The notes: a model not told the origin generated them from the sequence alone. Shown: positions 22,758 to 35,700, numbered from the stretch's first letter. The stretch: 64,000 nt of DNA from Trema orientale (GCA_002914845.1 JXTC01000093.1:388967-452966), one strand, 5' to 3'. A program made the numbers and translations.

Positions 22758-24700
22758 CATATATATATATATACATTTTCCCTCACCATTGTGACTACTT
22801 TTAGCAATTATTTAACTTTGCTTTAGAGTTCTCGAGACGTTTTTTGGGTTTACTTTACATCGGAAAAGTTAAAGGCTTAACTAGTTCTATGTTCTATAGG
22901 CAAGAGTACTGCGTCATAGGTTCTGTTCATTAAGCTCCATTAGTACATATGGGGGGTCTAAAATTCCCCCAAATGGCTTGTTGTCAAGACCTAAGCCAGT
23001 CAATATAAATTAAAATGTCTTATTGTCTTAGAGGACCCATAAATAAACAATTTTCGAAAGCCAAAATATGAACTTAATTTAGTCCTATAAGATTAGGCAT
23101 AAATAGCAAAAGTCACTTGGGTGTGGGAGACAGAAGGCCCCATTAGCTGTCTTAGAATTCCAAACACTAAAGCTATAGGAGATTTTTATATGCCAAATGA
23201 CTTGTCAAATTATTATGTCGAAACCCTTTTAGTGTCATACAAAATCAAGCATGCATGAAGAGGGAGAGAGGAAAAAAAAGAAAAAGAAAAGGTAAACTCA
23301 TATGAGATGAAGAGCTCACTCGTAACGCTATGATGTTCTTCTTTAGGGGGCAAAGACTATTCTATCAAGTTATTAGCACTATCTTTGTTTCATGATCTTC
23401 ATTATCAAGATCCCCACAGTTATGATAAACTGCATTAATGGTCCCAAAATTTTGGCCTATTAGGGTATTAGCTATTAGAAATTTTGTGTCATGTATAGGC
23501 ACATATGGTTGTCACTGAATTAGACCACTCAACGCCCTTGAAGCCATGGTGGGGATGAAAAGCCGGGGAAAGTTGATGAGGTGTGTCTTGAAGAAAGGTG
23601 ATGAATCCCAACCTTTTAAAACCTGCCAAATACAAACATATATGCACTTTTTTTGTGAATTCAATGTACGTTTATAGAGAGAGAGAGCCATATGATCTAT
23701 TATAACTTATAAGGCTCAGTGAAGGATTCTTAGTTGGTGATCATGATTTTTTTTCAATTAGTATGTATCATTGTATAATCTTCTTTTTGGGTAAAAAAGG
23801 AGCTCATCGAAGGAAATATTTTAATCGAAATATCAGATATCTACACTTTTAATTGGAGAGAAACGATCGTTATTATTAAGAGGAATATTAGTGTTTACAC
23901 ATCCTAGTCTTCTGTAGGATGAGTCATAAGTCTCAAATTCTATTGTAAGCTACCGTATAAAAAGTAGAGATGCGTCAAAACACATTAGTTGCTAGTATTC
24001 TTCCTAATTTTAGTTGCTAATATTGCAAAAAGAAAGCAAAAATTAAAGGATGTTGAGAAAAGGAAACTAGGTGTACAACTATCTAGGGAGTTGCTGAGAA
24101 TAGACTACAGAGCCATAGTCCAAGATTCATTCATTGCCGGGTTCTTAGAACTTGGGAAGTCGATTAATTGATGAGATTTATATACGGCTTCAATAAATTG
24201 TTTATTTCACCCATTACTTGAGTTTTCCATTTTTAAATTATAATTATTTCCTAGACTACATTTCTAGTTACTAATTTTTATTATTATTCTTTTTTTAATC
24301 TTGACCACCTTTTAAATACCCCCTATAGTTTAGTGTGTATATATACATAGGAGCTCATATGATGTGAAGATTAATTATTTTGTAATTTTGGGTTTTTTTT
24401 CCTTCTAAAAAAAAAAAATGGTATGACCGAGTCAGACATAATTTCTTGGAGTAAAAGAGCTGAATTAACATTCAACAATAATCACCAGCGTCTACTCTGA
24501 AATACCTATTTTTATTTTTATATTTTTTAGGGGAGAAATACTATCTCGACTACTATAACTTATGTAACTTATAAGAACGTTATAAACCCTACTACATTTC
24601 ATTAACTTACATTCTTACCCTCGTATCTAAGTCCACTTGAACATATTATAAGAACGTTACATGGGATAATAACGGAAAAGAACCAAAGTATAGATTGAAT
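22758..24700. other. Gene-free stretch upstream of the 24842 gene
   Basis: No open frame with family resemblance; the 60-codon frame at 23989-24171 is not convincing. The right end must hold the promoter of the plus-strand gene at 24842. The last ~100 bases before its ATG are C/T- and A-rich, as in plant leaders. Confidence 0.5.
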
Positions 24701-24841
24701 CCCACTAAAGGAGGAACCACTCCCCAATTCCAGCCACGCCTTCCCCCCACTCTTTCCTCTCACTCTAAAAATCAGCATTCTTAAGATGACTTCTTAAACC
24801 ATTTTCTCACCATTTTTTCTTGAAAGCCAAACAACAAAAAC

Positions 24842-25693
24842 ATGAGAGGAAAACAAACCTCAAGTACTAGCGGTAGTAGTCATAGAGGTGTGATTTCATT
24901 AGGGGAGCACCCCAAAAATCAACAACGACAAGACTCAACGACACAAAAAAGCTCATACTTGATAAGCATCACAATCCCTCAGCCCAAAATAAGGATCAAA
25001 ATCCCAAAACTAGTCGCCAACACCATGCGCAAACCATTTTATTATGGAGAGCGAAGCAACTGCAAGGACGAGAGCCCCAAAACCAAAACCAAAACCAAAA
25101 CGACGTCGTTTTCCAAACCCCGAAAGCTTCTTTTCTCCACCAAAGTGGGTTCGATTTTCAATGGTGTCTTCTTCCGTAACAAGAAGCAGCAGCATAACCC
25201 ACCCGGGGATACGACTAGTAGTAGAAGAAGAAGCAGTACTGACAACTGTTTGGATAGCGAGAATCCAGAGGAATTTTCCCGGGAAAACTCGGGTTCGACA
25301 GTTAAGGAGGAGGAGAGGAAGAAGCGATGGAATGCACCAACAATGGCGTGTAAACTGACACGGAAAGTGCTTCTACCTGTGTCAAAGAAGAAAGTTGGGG
25401 TTGGTAATGGAAATGGGGTCTCGAGTTGTGTAATGGTGACTGGGAGGCGGGGACGTTCGGGAAAGTTGACTAGAGTTTCATGCAGAGCGGTGCAGAGTCG
25501 GGGGAGCCTGAGAAAATTGAGAGTTGAGAAGTTGGTAACAGAGGAAAGAGATGGAACTGGTAGTGGTGTTGAGTTATGCAAGAAGAGGATTCTAATGGGA
25601 GGCAAATGCAAGCCATTGAACATTTCAGGTACTCTACAGTATGATCAAAATGGCATTTTACGACCTGACCCTGAGCCTGAGGTGCTTCCATGA
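24842..25693 (+). CDS. Basic plant protein of unknown function
   Basis: Single-exon gene, 283 aa, complete from ATG to stop. I do not recognise a named domain. The protein is strongly basic and low-complexity: Ser/Thr/Gln-rich start, a KTKTKTKTT run near residue 81, an RRRSS patch near 128 (a phosphorylation-like RxxS context), and an R/K-rich middle. There is no signal peptide or membrane segment. The C-terminal ~45 residues look most ordered (LCKKRILMGGKCKPLNISGT then LQYDQNGIL), the pattern of a short conserved motif in uncharacterised plant proteins. The long antisense frames across it are by-products of its composition. It is convergent with the splicing-factor gene, with 592 bases between the two stops. 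Location and role are not inferable. Confidence 0.75.
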   Translation: MRGKQTSSTSGSSHRGVISLGEHPKNQQRQDSTTQKSSYLISITIPQPKIRIKIPKLVANTMRKPFYYGERSNCKDESPKTKTKTKTTSFSKPRKLLFSTKVGSIFNGVFFRNKKQQHNPPGDTTSSRRRSSTDNCLDSENPEEFSRENSGSTVKEEERKKRWNAPTMACKLTRKVLLPVSKKKVGVGNGNGVSSCVMVTGRRGRSGKLTRVSCRAVQSRGSLRKLRVEKLVTEERDGTGSGVELCKKRILMGGKCKPLNISGTLQYDQNGILRPDPEPEVLP

Positions 25694-26285
25694 ATTTCAC
25701 ATTACAATGAAACTCTTCCTCAACAAGCTTCTGCTCTTTCCTATCTCGTTATAGTTTCAAATTTCCAATTTTTATTGTAATGAAATGAAAGCACTTTGTT
25801 CACCTTATTTATATGATTATATTCAACAATAACGTCTCTGCATTTGCCCATTGTTTGCTAGTAATTTGTAGTTGTAGAATCTAATCATGGTCGTCCATAT
25901 TGGGATAGACCCACGTGAGTCCTGCCATGGAGCCCACAACAATGACAAGTATAGTTATAGATATTGGGATACCAAAGAGAGGCGTTTTGTAAACATCCCT
26001 CTTAAATAGTTCTAAGAAGATGAGAATTATTAAGCTTTCATGAACACAATTACCGTCATAATAGTCTGCTCAAAACTAGCAAGAACAAATAAACTCTGAT
26101 TAAAAAACCTATACAAAGCACAAAAGAAGAAACAAGCAAGCCTTAGGTATATGTTTTTCCTTTTTTGGCTGGAAACACGCAAGTATGTGTTGCTGCAGTG
26201 ACCGCAACATGAATATATAATAAAAATACTGGGACTGTCGACAAGTCCAGACACTTTGAAAAATGGTCGACCTGCACTCTTGCGT

Positions 26286-28939
26286 TTACTTCAAGGGCTT
26301 CAAACCCAATGATGCTCGGAGCCTGTTGGCTTCTGCAATTTCTGGATCTGGATGGTCTGTCCCATCATCCTTCTTTTCCTTCTTCTCCTTCTTCTCTTTC
26401 TTCTTCTTTGGTTCTTCCCGAGTGCCATTGTCCTCGGCTCCATCCCGTCTCCTGGGACTGATGCTACCACGGGCATGTCTCTTGCGATGATCCCCTCCAT
26501 CACGATCCTTGCGATCCCTACTCCTACTTCGGCTCCTTGAATGACTCCGACGACGACCACGGTCCCTATCTCGCCTCTCCCGATCTCTACCTTCCCAATC
26601 CCTTTCTCGATCTCTATCGCGACCATACTCCTTTTCTTCTCTAAGGCGATAACGGTCACGGTCTCGATCCCGATCTCTGTCCCTATCTCTATCTCGTTCC
26701 CTATCCCTGTCTCTGTCCCTCTCTCTATCTCGCCCACGTCCACGATCCCTATCATAGTCTCTATCATAGTCTCTATCATAATCTCGATCCCTGCAAAAAA
26801 GAAAACAAGAAGACGACATATCAGCTACCAGACCACCTTCTTAATCAACTTTATCTACAACGACCTATACTTTCACATCTCACAATTAACACATGAGCAA
26901 CAAAATCATTAGGTATTATAAGGCGGTTATCATGAAATTTTATACGCCACTCTGGAGTGTGCAAGTAGCTGATATATTGCACCCCACAACACGCTCAAAA
27001 ATCAACTCCTGACTCCATAACTACAGAAACCCTGTTGACTCATTCACAGGCTAAAAGAAAAGAATACAATAATATGACTTTGAGAAAGCTCAATCATGGT
27101 GGAACTTCTATCAGATTTGAGGCACAAATTCTCAAAGTAAGAGAGAAGTATGGAACAGTGGGAAGGAGCTAAAAAAAAAAGGTAAGAATCTAAAATATGA
27201 AAATCACACGCAGTCAAATACTATATGAGAGGGGCATGATTGTTAATGAGACGCAACAACACTGCAAAAATATGTACGATCCATCATACTTCTCACTGCA
27301 CACTGTCAGTGCAGAGAAACCTGGCAGGATCATAAGATATTACTCTAGGAAGCAATGGTAAGCCACAGAGGGCTGAAATGCCAAGTGGAGACTTTAACAA
27401 CTAATTAATATACTAGTGTGAACTAGTGCGAACTTGTCTAAAATTGACAACAGCTTCCGTCGTACATCCTAAACCTTCACTCTTGCAAAGGAAAAAAGAA
27501 AATTTGTTCATCAACAATAAGAAAAATGCACTCACTAAGTGGCTAATGAAGGACCAAGAGCATTTCAACCAGTTCCTATTTAAATGCATCTTATGCATTA
27601 CATCGAGACAATTAACACTTAAGAAAACAGTGAATTTAGTTCACAAATAACTTAATAGATGATTAAGTTCCATTAGGAATCTTCTAACTTAACACACAAG
27701 CTTAAAATTAACAAATGATGGCATTATTCTGAAAAAAAAATATCAATGGAAAATCAAGAAGAGGAACAGGAGAAATGCTTTTACCTATATCTGTGACTAT
27801 CGTGTCTTCTATCCCTGTCTCTGTCCCTTACAGGGCTTCGGCCACGATAATAATCCTGCCAAGGACAATTAATTAGCCAAAACTTAAAAATCATCCAAAC
27901 TAAATGTAAAGCCACTTAAAGAAATTGACGAAGAGGGAAGAGAGTGGATTTTTGAAAATGAAAAACATTTAAACCTTTTCATGGGCCTCATCATCTAGTT
28001 CATCATCAAGATGTTCATTCTCCTCTTTGTCTTCCTCCTCCTCAAAATCTTCTTCCAAAGCACTTTTTCTAGGTTTCAGAGTCCCAAGTGACTCAAGAGT
28101 CCATCTGATACAGAAAAAGGTCGCACAGAGACAAACCATCATAAGATACTGTACAAGCTAACAACAACACACGGCTATTCCGCATAAGAAATCACTATTC
28201 TAAAACCGTCAAACTACAGAATGCTCATGTTCAAGTAAAAAAAAAATTTACCTTTTCTTAATTCGGGGCATGGCAATGTCACAGGAATAATCCTTTGTTA
28301 GAAGCTCATCAATAACCTCATCCACATGGGTCAATGAAAACTCTGAAACCAAAGAATAAAAAGTTTCAGTATTAGCTATCTAGGGCAGCAATGAGAAAGT
28401 ACCAAAAGTGAAAATTCAAGAGAAGGGCATGGTTATCTTACTCCCATCGGGCAATTTTTGCCTAAGTTTCCTGTAATCATTGTAAAGAGGCTCTAGGTAT
28501 TGGTACACATCGGTATCAGACCCAGTAAGACGAAAATAAAATGCACCAAGAACTCGTACATATCTGCAATCAAAAACCCAGATGAAGCCTTCAACAATGG
28601 CGGAAACAGGTGGCATAATAAACAAGTGATAAAGGTTACTCTACTTTACTTGTAATCTTCGTTCCTGATGAACTCGATGACAATCTCCTTCTCGGGTTGG
28701 ATCTGGAGCATCTTCATGATAAGGCACATGAATGGCGTGGGCTTGCGGTTTCCGCCATAGGTGCCTCCAATGTGGTCGAGCTCCATGGCTTTATCGACCA
28801 AGGTCTCGGCCGTCAACCCAAAACACTGCTCCTTCCAGTAGGTGTTCTGGTAGATCTTGGACCGTACGATCTTCTCCACCAGGTTCTGAGGGTTCGTCCC
28901 TCGTATGCTCTTAGCCGTTGGGTCCGTACGGTTCGCCAT
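26286..28939 (-). CDS. PRP38: Pre-mRNA-splicing factor 38 (PRP38) with RS/RD-rich tail
   Basis: Spliceosome component: PRP38 joins with the U4/U6.U5 tri-snRNP and is needed for spliceosome activation. Predicted 402 aa from six exons on the minus strand: 28939-28650, 28563-28442, 28342-28252, 28104-27975, 27855-27785, 26790-26286. The PRP38 domain covers about residues 1-175, starting [20 protein letters not shown] and including [53 protein letters not shown] and [15 protein letters not shown]. An acidic stretch (about 183-210) follows, then a long Arg/Asp/Glu/Ser tail with three DYDR units, [13 protein letters not shown], a [11 protein letters not shown] run and a conserved end ([19 protein letters not shown]). 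The last intron (26791-27784) is about 1 kb. The charged tail is typical of plant and animal PRP38A proteins. Nothing looks broken. Confidence 0.95.
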
Positions 28940-28992
28940 AAGAGAAGATTACCAGTGTACAGAACGAAAGCAAAGAGAAACCCCCCAAAAAC

Positions 28993-29000
28993 TAGGGTTT
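28993..29000 (-). promoter_or_regulatory. Telo-box (AAACCCTA) upstream of PRP38
   Basis: AAACCCTA on the minus strand, 54 bases before the PRP38 start codon. Telo-boxes near the start are common in plant genes of the RNA and translation machinery. Function is inferred from motif and position only. Confidence 0.4.
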
Positions 29001-29324
29001 GGAGTACACAGCGAGAGAAACCTAACCCAAAGGCGGTTGGGGGACCGGAACTGGAGATAACAAAACCCTTACCTTTTTGGGCAAGAAAAAGAGAATATAT
29101 ATTTATATAAATATTTTTTTTTTCAAAAAAAAATATAATAACGGCAAAAGAGTGTCTTGCACTTTAAATTTTAGACTCTGCATAATATTTGAAATTAAGG
29201 ATTTATTAAGAATTTGTAAAATTGATAGCATCTACTAATTTTTCTTTTACTTTTACTAATATAGAAAGACATTAATATTTTTCGTGAACATAATATTATT
29301 ATTTTTGTCAATCCAATATATCAA

Positions 29325-29415
29325 CTTTTAGATATTCAGATATTATTTTTCAGAGTCTAAACTATATAGTTTAAATTACAGGATATTTAAATTTTTGGGT
29401 ATTTTTTTTACCATT
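29325..29415. repeat. Remnant of the Mutator-like MITE family
   Basis: Contains 'cagatattatttttcagagt' and 'aggatattta...gggtattttttttacc', parallel to the right half of the MITE at 4941-5296. One end only; no target duplication found. Confidence 0.45.
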
Positions 29416-29489
29416 AACAAAAAAAAAAAAAAACTTTAACAGGACATATGCCAAAGACACGTGCCAACGTAACTAGTGTATATATATAT

Positions 29490-29660
29490 AGGTCATAACC
29501 TAGTAGGTATTTTTTGTATTTTTTTTTATCTATTCATAAATATTTTTTAGCAATTGGATCATTATATAACGACTACTCTGATTTGAGTAGTTAATTATTA
29601 TTTAATGTTCTTTGAATTTTAGCTGGGTAAAACAATACGTGTATACTTACAAGATTATAT
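29490..29660. mobile_element. TIR MITE copy B, right end lost
   Basis: Starts CATAACCTAGTAGGTATTTT and carries 'caattggatcattat' and 'tttgagtag', as in the copies at 22527 and 51771. The right inverted repeat fades after 'gctgggtaaaacaatac'. Confidence 0.55.
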
Positions 29661-29827
29661 ATACGAATATAAATTATGTGGGTATTTATTTAGTCATACA
29701 TTTTTTGAATTTTCACTATCATAATTGATCGACTTTTGAAGTTGTGATGGAAAATATTAAGTGCAATTAGTTTATATCCATAAGAAAATATTCATGTTGA
29801 GAAAATATTTTTTTTAAAAATCACATG

Positions 29828-30312
29828 CAACAACTTGATATCTATATTTTATTATTAAGCTTATTTAACAAAATTTATTAATGAAATTCAATATGGAATA
29901 GAGTCGGTAAGTCTTTAAAAATTGAAATAGCAAGATCTAAATTAAATGAAAAATAGAAGTTAAAAAAAAAAAGGAAAAACGTGTTAGCAAGCCTTTATAC
30001 GTGAAAGAAACAATTTGATATCTATATTTAATTATTTAACTTATTTAACAAAATTTATTAATGAAATTCAATATGCAATAGAGTCGTATGTCTTTTTTTT
30101 TAAAAAAAAAAAGTGGGCTTAACTAATGACCATCACTTACTACAAATTTAAAGGAAATAACGCGCACACACACTACCAAGACTTGAACCCCTGACCTCCC
30201 AAACTCAGGCACACATCCCGTAAGCCTTGGACCAACTGAGCTAAACCCAGTTGGCATAGAGTCAGTATGTCTTTAAAGACTGAAATAGCAAGATCTTAAT
30301 TAAATGATAAAT
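29828..30312. repeat. Tandem duplication with a SINE in the second unit
   Basis: Unit 1 (about 29828-29960) and unit 2 (about 30009-30312) share 'gatatctatatt', 'aacaaaatttattaatgaa' and 'tgaaatagcaagatct'. In unit 2 the point after 'atagagtc...tgtcttt' carries a SINE with its target duplication; unit 1 shows the site without it. Confidence 0.75.
30096..30255 (-). mobile_element. tRNA-derived SINE (copy 1)
   Basis: Read on the minus strand it begins with a tRNA-like head: an A-box-like TTTAGCTCAGTTGGTCC and a B box GGTTCAAGTCT 50-60 bases on. It ends with an A-rich tail (30101-30112 on the plus strand reads T then A runs). Flanking repeats are 'atagagtcgtatgtcttt' (30078-30095) and 'atagagtcagtatgtcttt' (30256-30274). 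Two more copies are at 31473-32220 and 45611-45773. Confidence 0.8.
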
Positions 30313-31450
30313 AGTACTGTAGATATATATTTTTTAATATTAGAATTTTTCTGATTTATGTTACCCGAATTTGATGGGTAGAAATGTTTTATTATTATAA
30401 ACTCAAATTTTAATTTTCATTATATATATATGTAAATATATTAACCGTGCCATTTAATAAAAAAACACAATTTGAATGTTTTATTTGATATATATATATA
30501 TGAGAAAATATGGATTATTCTTTTTGCTAAATCCCAAACGTGGTTTTTTTTTATATTATTTATATTATTAAAAATATTTGTGATAAGTTTTAATACACTA
30601 AATGTTGACGACTTACATAAAATATGTGTTAATATTAAAAATTTGAAATAATTATGCAATATGTATTAGTACTAAAAATTTGGGATAATGATTGAGATAT
30701 AACAACCATCTGTTAAACCACATATATTATCTCACGATACACGTGGTAAACTTGGACACCAAGAAACAATAAAGTTACATATTGTTGATTTTATTATGGC
30801 TAAATGGCTATTAGTAAAAGACTTATATCACTGTCAAGACAAACTAGAGATTTAGGCCAACATCTTTAAAATATGAGATAGACCCTCAAAAGCCTTATCT
30901 ACCAATTCGTGGGAGAGCCCTAATAGGCAATAAGACTAGATCCTTTGTTTTATAGAATGAAGATGCTAATATTGAAAGGAGGTGGTTTTTTTTTGTTTTT
31001 TTTTTTTGTTTTTTTTTTTTTTTGAAGCCTTAGTGGAGTAGTTTACTTCGTGATGGTTGCATCCTCAGCGTTATTGTGTTGAAGATAATGATTTTTTTTA
31101 ATAAATATAATGAAATTTTTTTATTCAATAGGAATTTAAAAAAATGAACTTATATTCCCCAAAAAGAAAAATTACGAAATTTTTATGGACAAATGAAGAT
31201 TGAAATAATTGGTAAACCCTTGTTAGATAGTTAGCTTATGCTCTTGTTTGTTGTATCAAAGTGAACTATGTGTATTTCTTTTCCCTTTTTTTTAATAAAG
31301 AAGTGTGAACTATGTTTTATCATGTTTTAACTGGGTTCACATAAGAGTGGTAAAGAAATATCTTCTCTCAATCGAATTATAGTAATCAAAGTACATTGCT
31401 CATCTATGATATAAGTCCATCTGAAAAAATGGAAATAAATGGAATAGGAA
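30313..31450. other. Gene-free stretch
   Basis: AT-rich, with T-runs broken by G at 30988-31023. No coding region seen on either strand. Confidence 0.55.
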
Positions 31451-31472
31451 AAACCCATTTCACTGGTGGTTT

Positions 31473-32220
31473 TTTTTTTTTCTTTTTTTGAAAGTGGGGC
31501 TTAATTTTTTTTTTTCTTTTGACAAAAGAAAACTGCAACTTTTATTCACAAAAATCGTTTAGAACAAAAGTTGAAATGAGAAAAGGACTAGATAAAACCT
31601 AGGACATATCCCTAGGAAATTGAAAAGCAGCATTTGCCAACATGTGAGCCACCTTGTTTCCCTCACGGGACAAATGGTGACAAGTACCACAATTGACTAT
31701 AGAGCAACTTATGAATGTTAGAAAGAACAGGGCCATTTGGTGCAAGAGGATAGTTATTCGAAATTGTCTGAATCGTTTTCAAGGAATCATTCTCCAAAAT
31801 CGAAGGATGAAAATTATTTTGCAAAGCAAATTGGAGGCCCTCCCGAACCGCAAGAACCTCGGCATCATCTATGGAAAAGACCCTATAATCTTTTTCGAAA
31901 AACAAGCTATAACCACACTCAAATGATCCCTCAACACTCCTCCCAACCCAACCCAGCTCTCACCTTTGTGGATCGGAGGCATCCACGTTAAGTTTGATAC
32001 GCCCCGAAGGGGGAACCTGCCATCGAACACATTGTCGAGGTTCGTCAGAAGAGAACAGGAGAGTTCGGCTCACTCTATTCCAGGAGCTTAACTAATGACC
32101 AACACTTACTACAAATTTAAAGGAAAATAAAACACATACACACACTACCAAGATTTGAACCCCTGATCTCCCCCCAAACTCACACACATATCCTTAAAAC
32201 CTTAGACCAACTGAGCTAGA
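31473..32220 (-). mobile_element. tRNA-derived SINE (copy 2), split by a LINE fragment
   Basis: Tail end at 31473-31504 (T-run, then GAAAGTGGGGCTTAA) and head end at 32086-32220 (B box GGTTCAAATCT, A-box GCTCAGTTGGTC on the minus strand). The whole is flanked by 'cccatttcactggtggttt' (31454-31472) and 'cccatttcattggtgttt' (32221-32238). Between the two parts sits the LINE fragment 31505-32085, so this SINE is older than the LINE insertion. Confidence 0.75.
31505..32085 (-). mobile_element. 5'-truncated LINE with RNase H-like fragment
   Basis: Minus-strand non-LTR retrotransposon end. The poly-A tail appears as a T-run at 31505-31516. A remnant of an RNase H-like (RVT_3) domain includes FSIDDAEVLAVREGLQFAL (frame 31905-31663) and, downstream, the expected EGNKVAHMLAN-like text. 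'gcttaa' on both sides (31499-31504 and 32086-32091) is the probable target duplication. The reverse transcriptase part is missing, so it cannot move on its own. Confidence 0.7.
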
Positions 32221-32795
32221 CCCATTTCATTGGTGTTTATTTCACTTTTCAACCGTAAAGAAATTAAAATGATCCCCATTCTCAATTTCAGCAGACATTG
32301 GAATCAAATTTATTACAATATTTTACATAAGAAATTCGCAAGGAATGAAAGTAAATCAAATAAATCAAAAACAGAAAGGGGAAAAAAAAAAAAAAAAAAA
32401 GAGGGTATTGAAGCATAAATCAAGAGAAGACGAGTAACGAAGTGCATATTATTTGAGAACTTAAACTTACTTTTCCAATGACTCGAAAGCAACCAGTCGC
32501 TATAATAGATTAAGGTTATTAAAAAACCAAATACATGCATTTATCACCAAAGAATCAATACATACAGAAGGAAGTGTTTTCAAGTTACAGAATACTAAAG
32601 TTAGAAATATCCATCTATGAGTTGACTACAACAAATCAAGAGGGAATAATGATAAACTCTCTAGACATGTAACCAACCACTTGTGTCCAAACTTACCTTT
32701 TTGATAAGGGACTGAAAGGGCAACTGAGAATCTAAAATCTCTAGTCTAATAAAATTACAACAAGACTGTACCATCAAATAATAACAAAGGGAGTC

Positions 32796-35700
32796 TCATC
32801 TTTGCATCTGATCAGGTGTGTGGTTGCTAGCGGTAGATGAAGATCCTGTCCTACCACTTAGTATCCCATTATCCGTTGGCGGTGATGTCCCCCACTTACC
32901 CTCCGATTCTACGGGCTCAATTACTTTCACAGATCCATCTGTTAACCCAACTGCAAATTGGTTCCGCTCTTGTGGATGCGAGGCCACAACGAGTGGGTAA
33001 ACAGCTTGACTCCTACAAGTGATATACCAAAAGACTTATTCAGAGGGAAAAATTAACACAATAGAGACCCAAGTTGTGAAAAAACTTCCAAAGAAAAAAG
33101 GACAAAGGAGAAAAAGAGGAAAGAAAATGTTGAATCTAGTTTAATAGTATGTGGATACACTTCAGATTCCAGAATTGCAAATTATGAGCTGGCAAAGACA
33201 GCTAGCAATGTATGAAAGACGAAAAGGTGAAGAATCCTTCGTGAAAACAAGTGTTAAGGATGCACAAAATTCCCAAAATTAGGTTTGGAAAAATTGTAAA
33301 GAATATAAGATGCTTTGAAGCTACAAGGATTATATGTACTTAGCACTAGCAACAACAGTTGAACCTATGCCAGGAGTTCTCCACTTACCCATTCAAGACA
33401 GCTTGGGAGAAGTATGCGGAAGGTGCAATACGGCAACGTAGTCTCAAGCTATCAGGATCAAATACCCCAATGTTACCATCACAGAAGGTAGCATAAATGA
33501 GCTGACTGTTGCAGGAGAACGCCGCATAAGATATGGGCGCAGAAATGACATCTTGTGGAAGCCACTGAAATGGAACAACAATGATATTGTTATCAAAAGA
33601 TGTGGTACCACGACCCATATATGTAAAAAAGTGTCAGTAAATCTTCAACCTGTCGGATGCGATCCATCTTGGGGGCATCATATATTGCTAACTGAGTCTC
33701 GTGAACTACAAGCAAACGAATTTGGTCAGAATGGAATTGCACCCGAGTTTCACCAACAGGTGCTTTTCCAGCAGGCAATTGTATCGCTATCGATTTCCTC
33801 TTCTCCCATGTATCAATGCTCCACACACAAAGCTGCAGAGTTAAGCGTGAGTCACTAAAACTGGAAATGCCAAACTCAATTGACATGCCATGGGTTATCA
33901 GGGCCTTATAAACAATGTTTCTCAAAAAGAACACAATATTTTTATTAGCTAAAGAAGAACAGATCAAAAAGTTCTCCCCCAAGACATAATACAAAATTTG
34001 TTGCAAAATACAGCAAGAAAAACACTTGAAAATACAATCTAGACATGACCTTTAGGAATATAAAATCTAGACTCTAAAGGTTGTCAGTTGACAAGACAAA
34101 CAATACTCCCCAACCGATACTTCCCTCCTTTTTCCCATATGCGCTAATGATTTTGTGTGTGGGCTATCATGCGTCCTGCTCTAGCCAGCCATGTAAGGCC
34201 ACATCAAGCTAGGAAGGGACCGGAAAAAAAAAAATTAAAAAAGAAAAGGCACAAGAATAAACAAAAGAGACCCCAATACCATCAGACATATGAGAAGAGA
34301 AGATTGGAGATATTGATAAATGAAGCTTGCACAAACAAGGATATACGCTAAACCAAAAGCCATCATTCCATGAGAATTATGCGTAGTATCCTAATACCAT
34401 TAAACATCGCAGAATTTAGCTAAGGCATAGTAATACTAGTAAACGTTACAGAATCTACACCTTGCTACTGATGAAGGGTAGTACAGTTTTTCTTCTCGAC
34501 TGGGAGATATAAAAGCAACAATTGGGATTAATGTACAAATTACAATACACATCACACGTCTCTTCAAGAAGAATTTTTAGGCAAAAAATATTTCACACAT
34601 ATACATATATTTTTTTTCAATTTCTTAATCAAGAGAAGAAATTAAAGTAGGATGGCACTTACTTGAGCATCTGCACCTGATGAAACGAGAATGTTAAGAA
34701 CAGTAGAGAAAGCTAAACCACTTATCCGCTTCTGGTGACCCTTTAATTTTGATTTCACCTGAAGAATGAACAAATGATGTTAATTTTATCAGTAACAGAT
34801 TCAGAAAGAAAGAAGCAAAAGAAAAAAAAAAATTATATGTAGCAATACCTCATCCACCCTGACATTGTATATGTGGATTGTTGAATCCTCCATTCCTATG
34901 GCTATGATGTTATTATCCTGAGGGTGGAAGGCTAGGAAGGTGGAAGCCGGAGGAGGTGACATAAATGTTGTCATTACCTATAAAGAAAACCACAGATCAA
35001 AAGACAATCTCAAATTCAACAAAAATTGCAAGACATGCGCATGTGCAAACATACCTTGAATGTCATCATGTTAAACAATGAAACCTTTCCACCACAAGCT
35101 GACATTACATATGAGTCATTCTTTGAGAGCGCTATGCAAGGGACCGCTTCTTCAAGGTTCACACCTGAGACATCATTAGTCATAAGAAGACCACTGTTTG
35201 GTTGCCAGTGCTGCGGAACACCACTAGCAGTGGCCTGTAGAAACTCGCTGACTTTAGAATATTGCATTCACAGAGCTAGAAGTAAGTAAGAAACAGATAA
35301 CTTTCTCACGGGAAGCTAATACCTTTCCACCTGGATTTTGTTCATTTCGGACCCATTTCCATAGCTTCTGAACGCCATTTGACCCAAGAGCCAAAACGCC
35401 GACACCAGAGTTTGTATATAGAAGTCTGACAACCTAAAATATATCTACAACTTAAAATCGCATATAGCAAACAAACTTTACAATAGGAAATGATCACTAG
35501 ATACAAGACAAACCTTGCTGGAAGTATCGGTACTGTCTGGCATGGTAACTAACCGGCACTGGCCAGGTTCCAGAATTTCAGTCAACTGCCAGGGTTTGGC
35601 TTTCTCATTTATGTCATCAACAGTTCTCGGTTTCTCCACACCTCTAACAATAGGATCAACTCCATTCTTGAAAAGAAAGCAAAGACAATTAATCTTGCCA

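Noticed and set aside
25042..25623. Long antisense frame (193 aa) across the 24842 gene
   Set aside because: Leu/Pro/Ser-rich mirror of a basic, Arg/Lys-rich gene; no family resemblance, and the sense frame has a better start and context.
26300..26912. Open frames on both strands across the PRP38 tail
   Set aside because: By-products of the Arg/Asp codon repeats; only the frame ending at 26286 continues the PRP38 domain through splice sites.
30181..30250. tRNA-like sequence with A and B boxes
   Set aside because: It is the head of a SINE: followed by a non-tRNA body, an A tail and target duplications; no complete cloverleaf.
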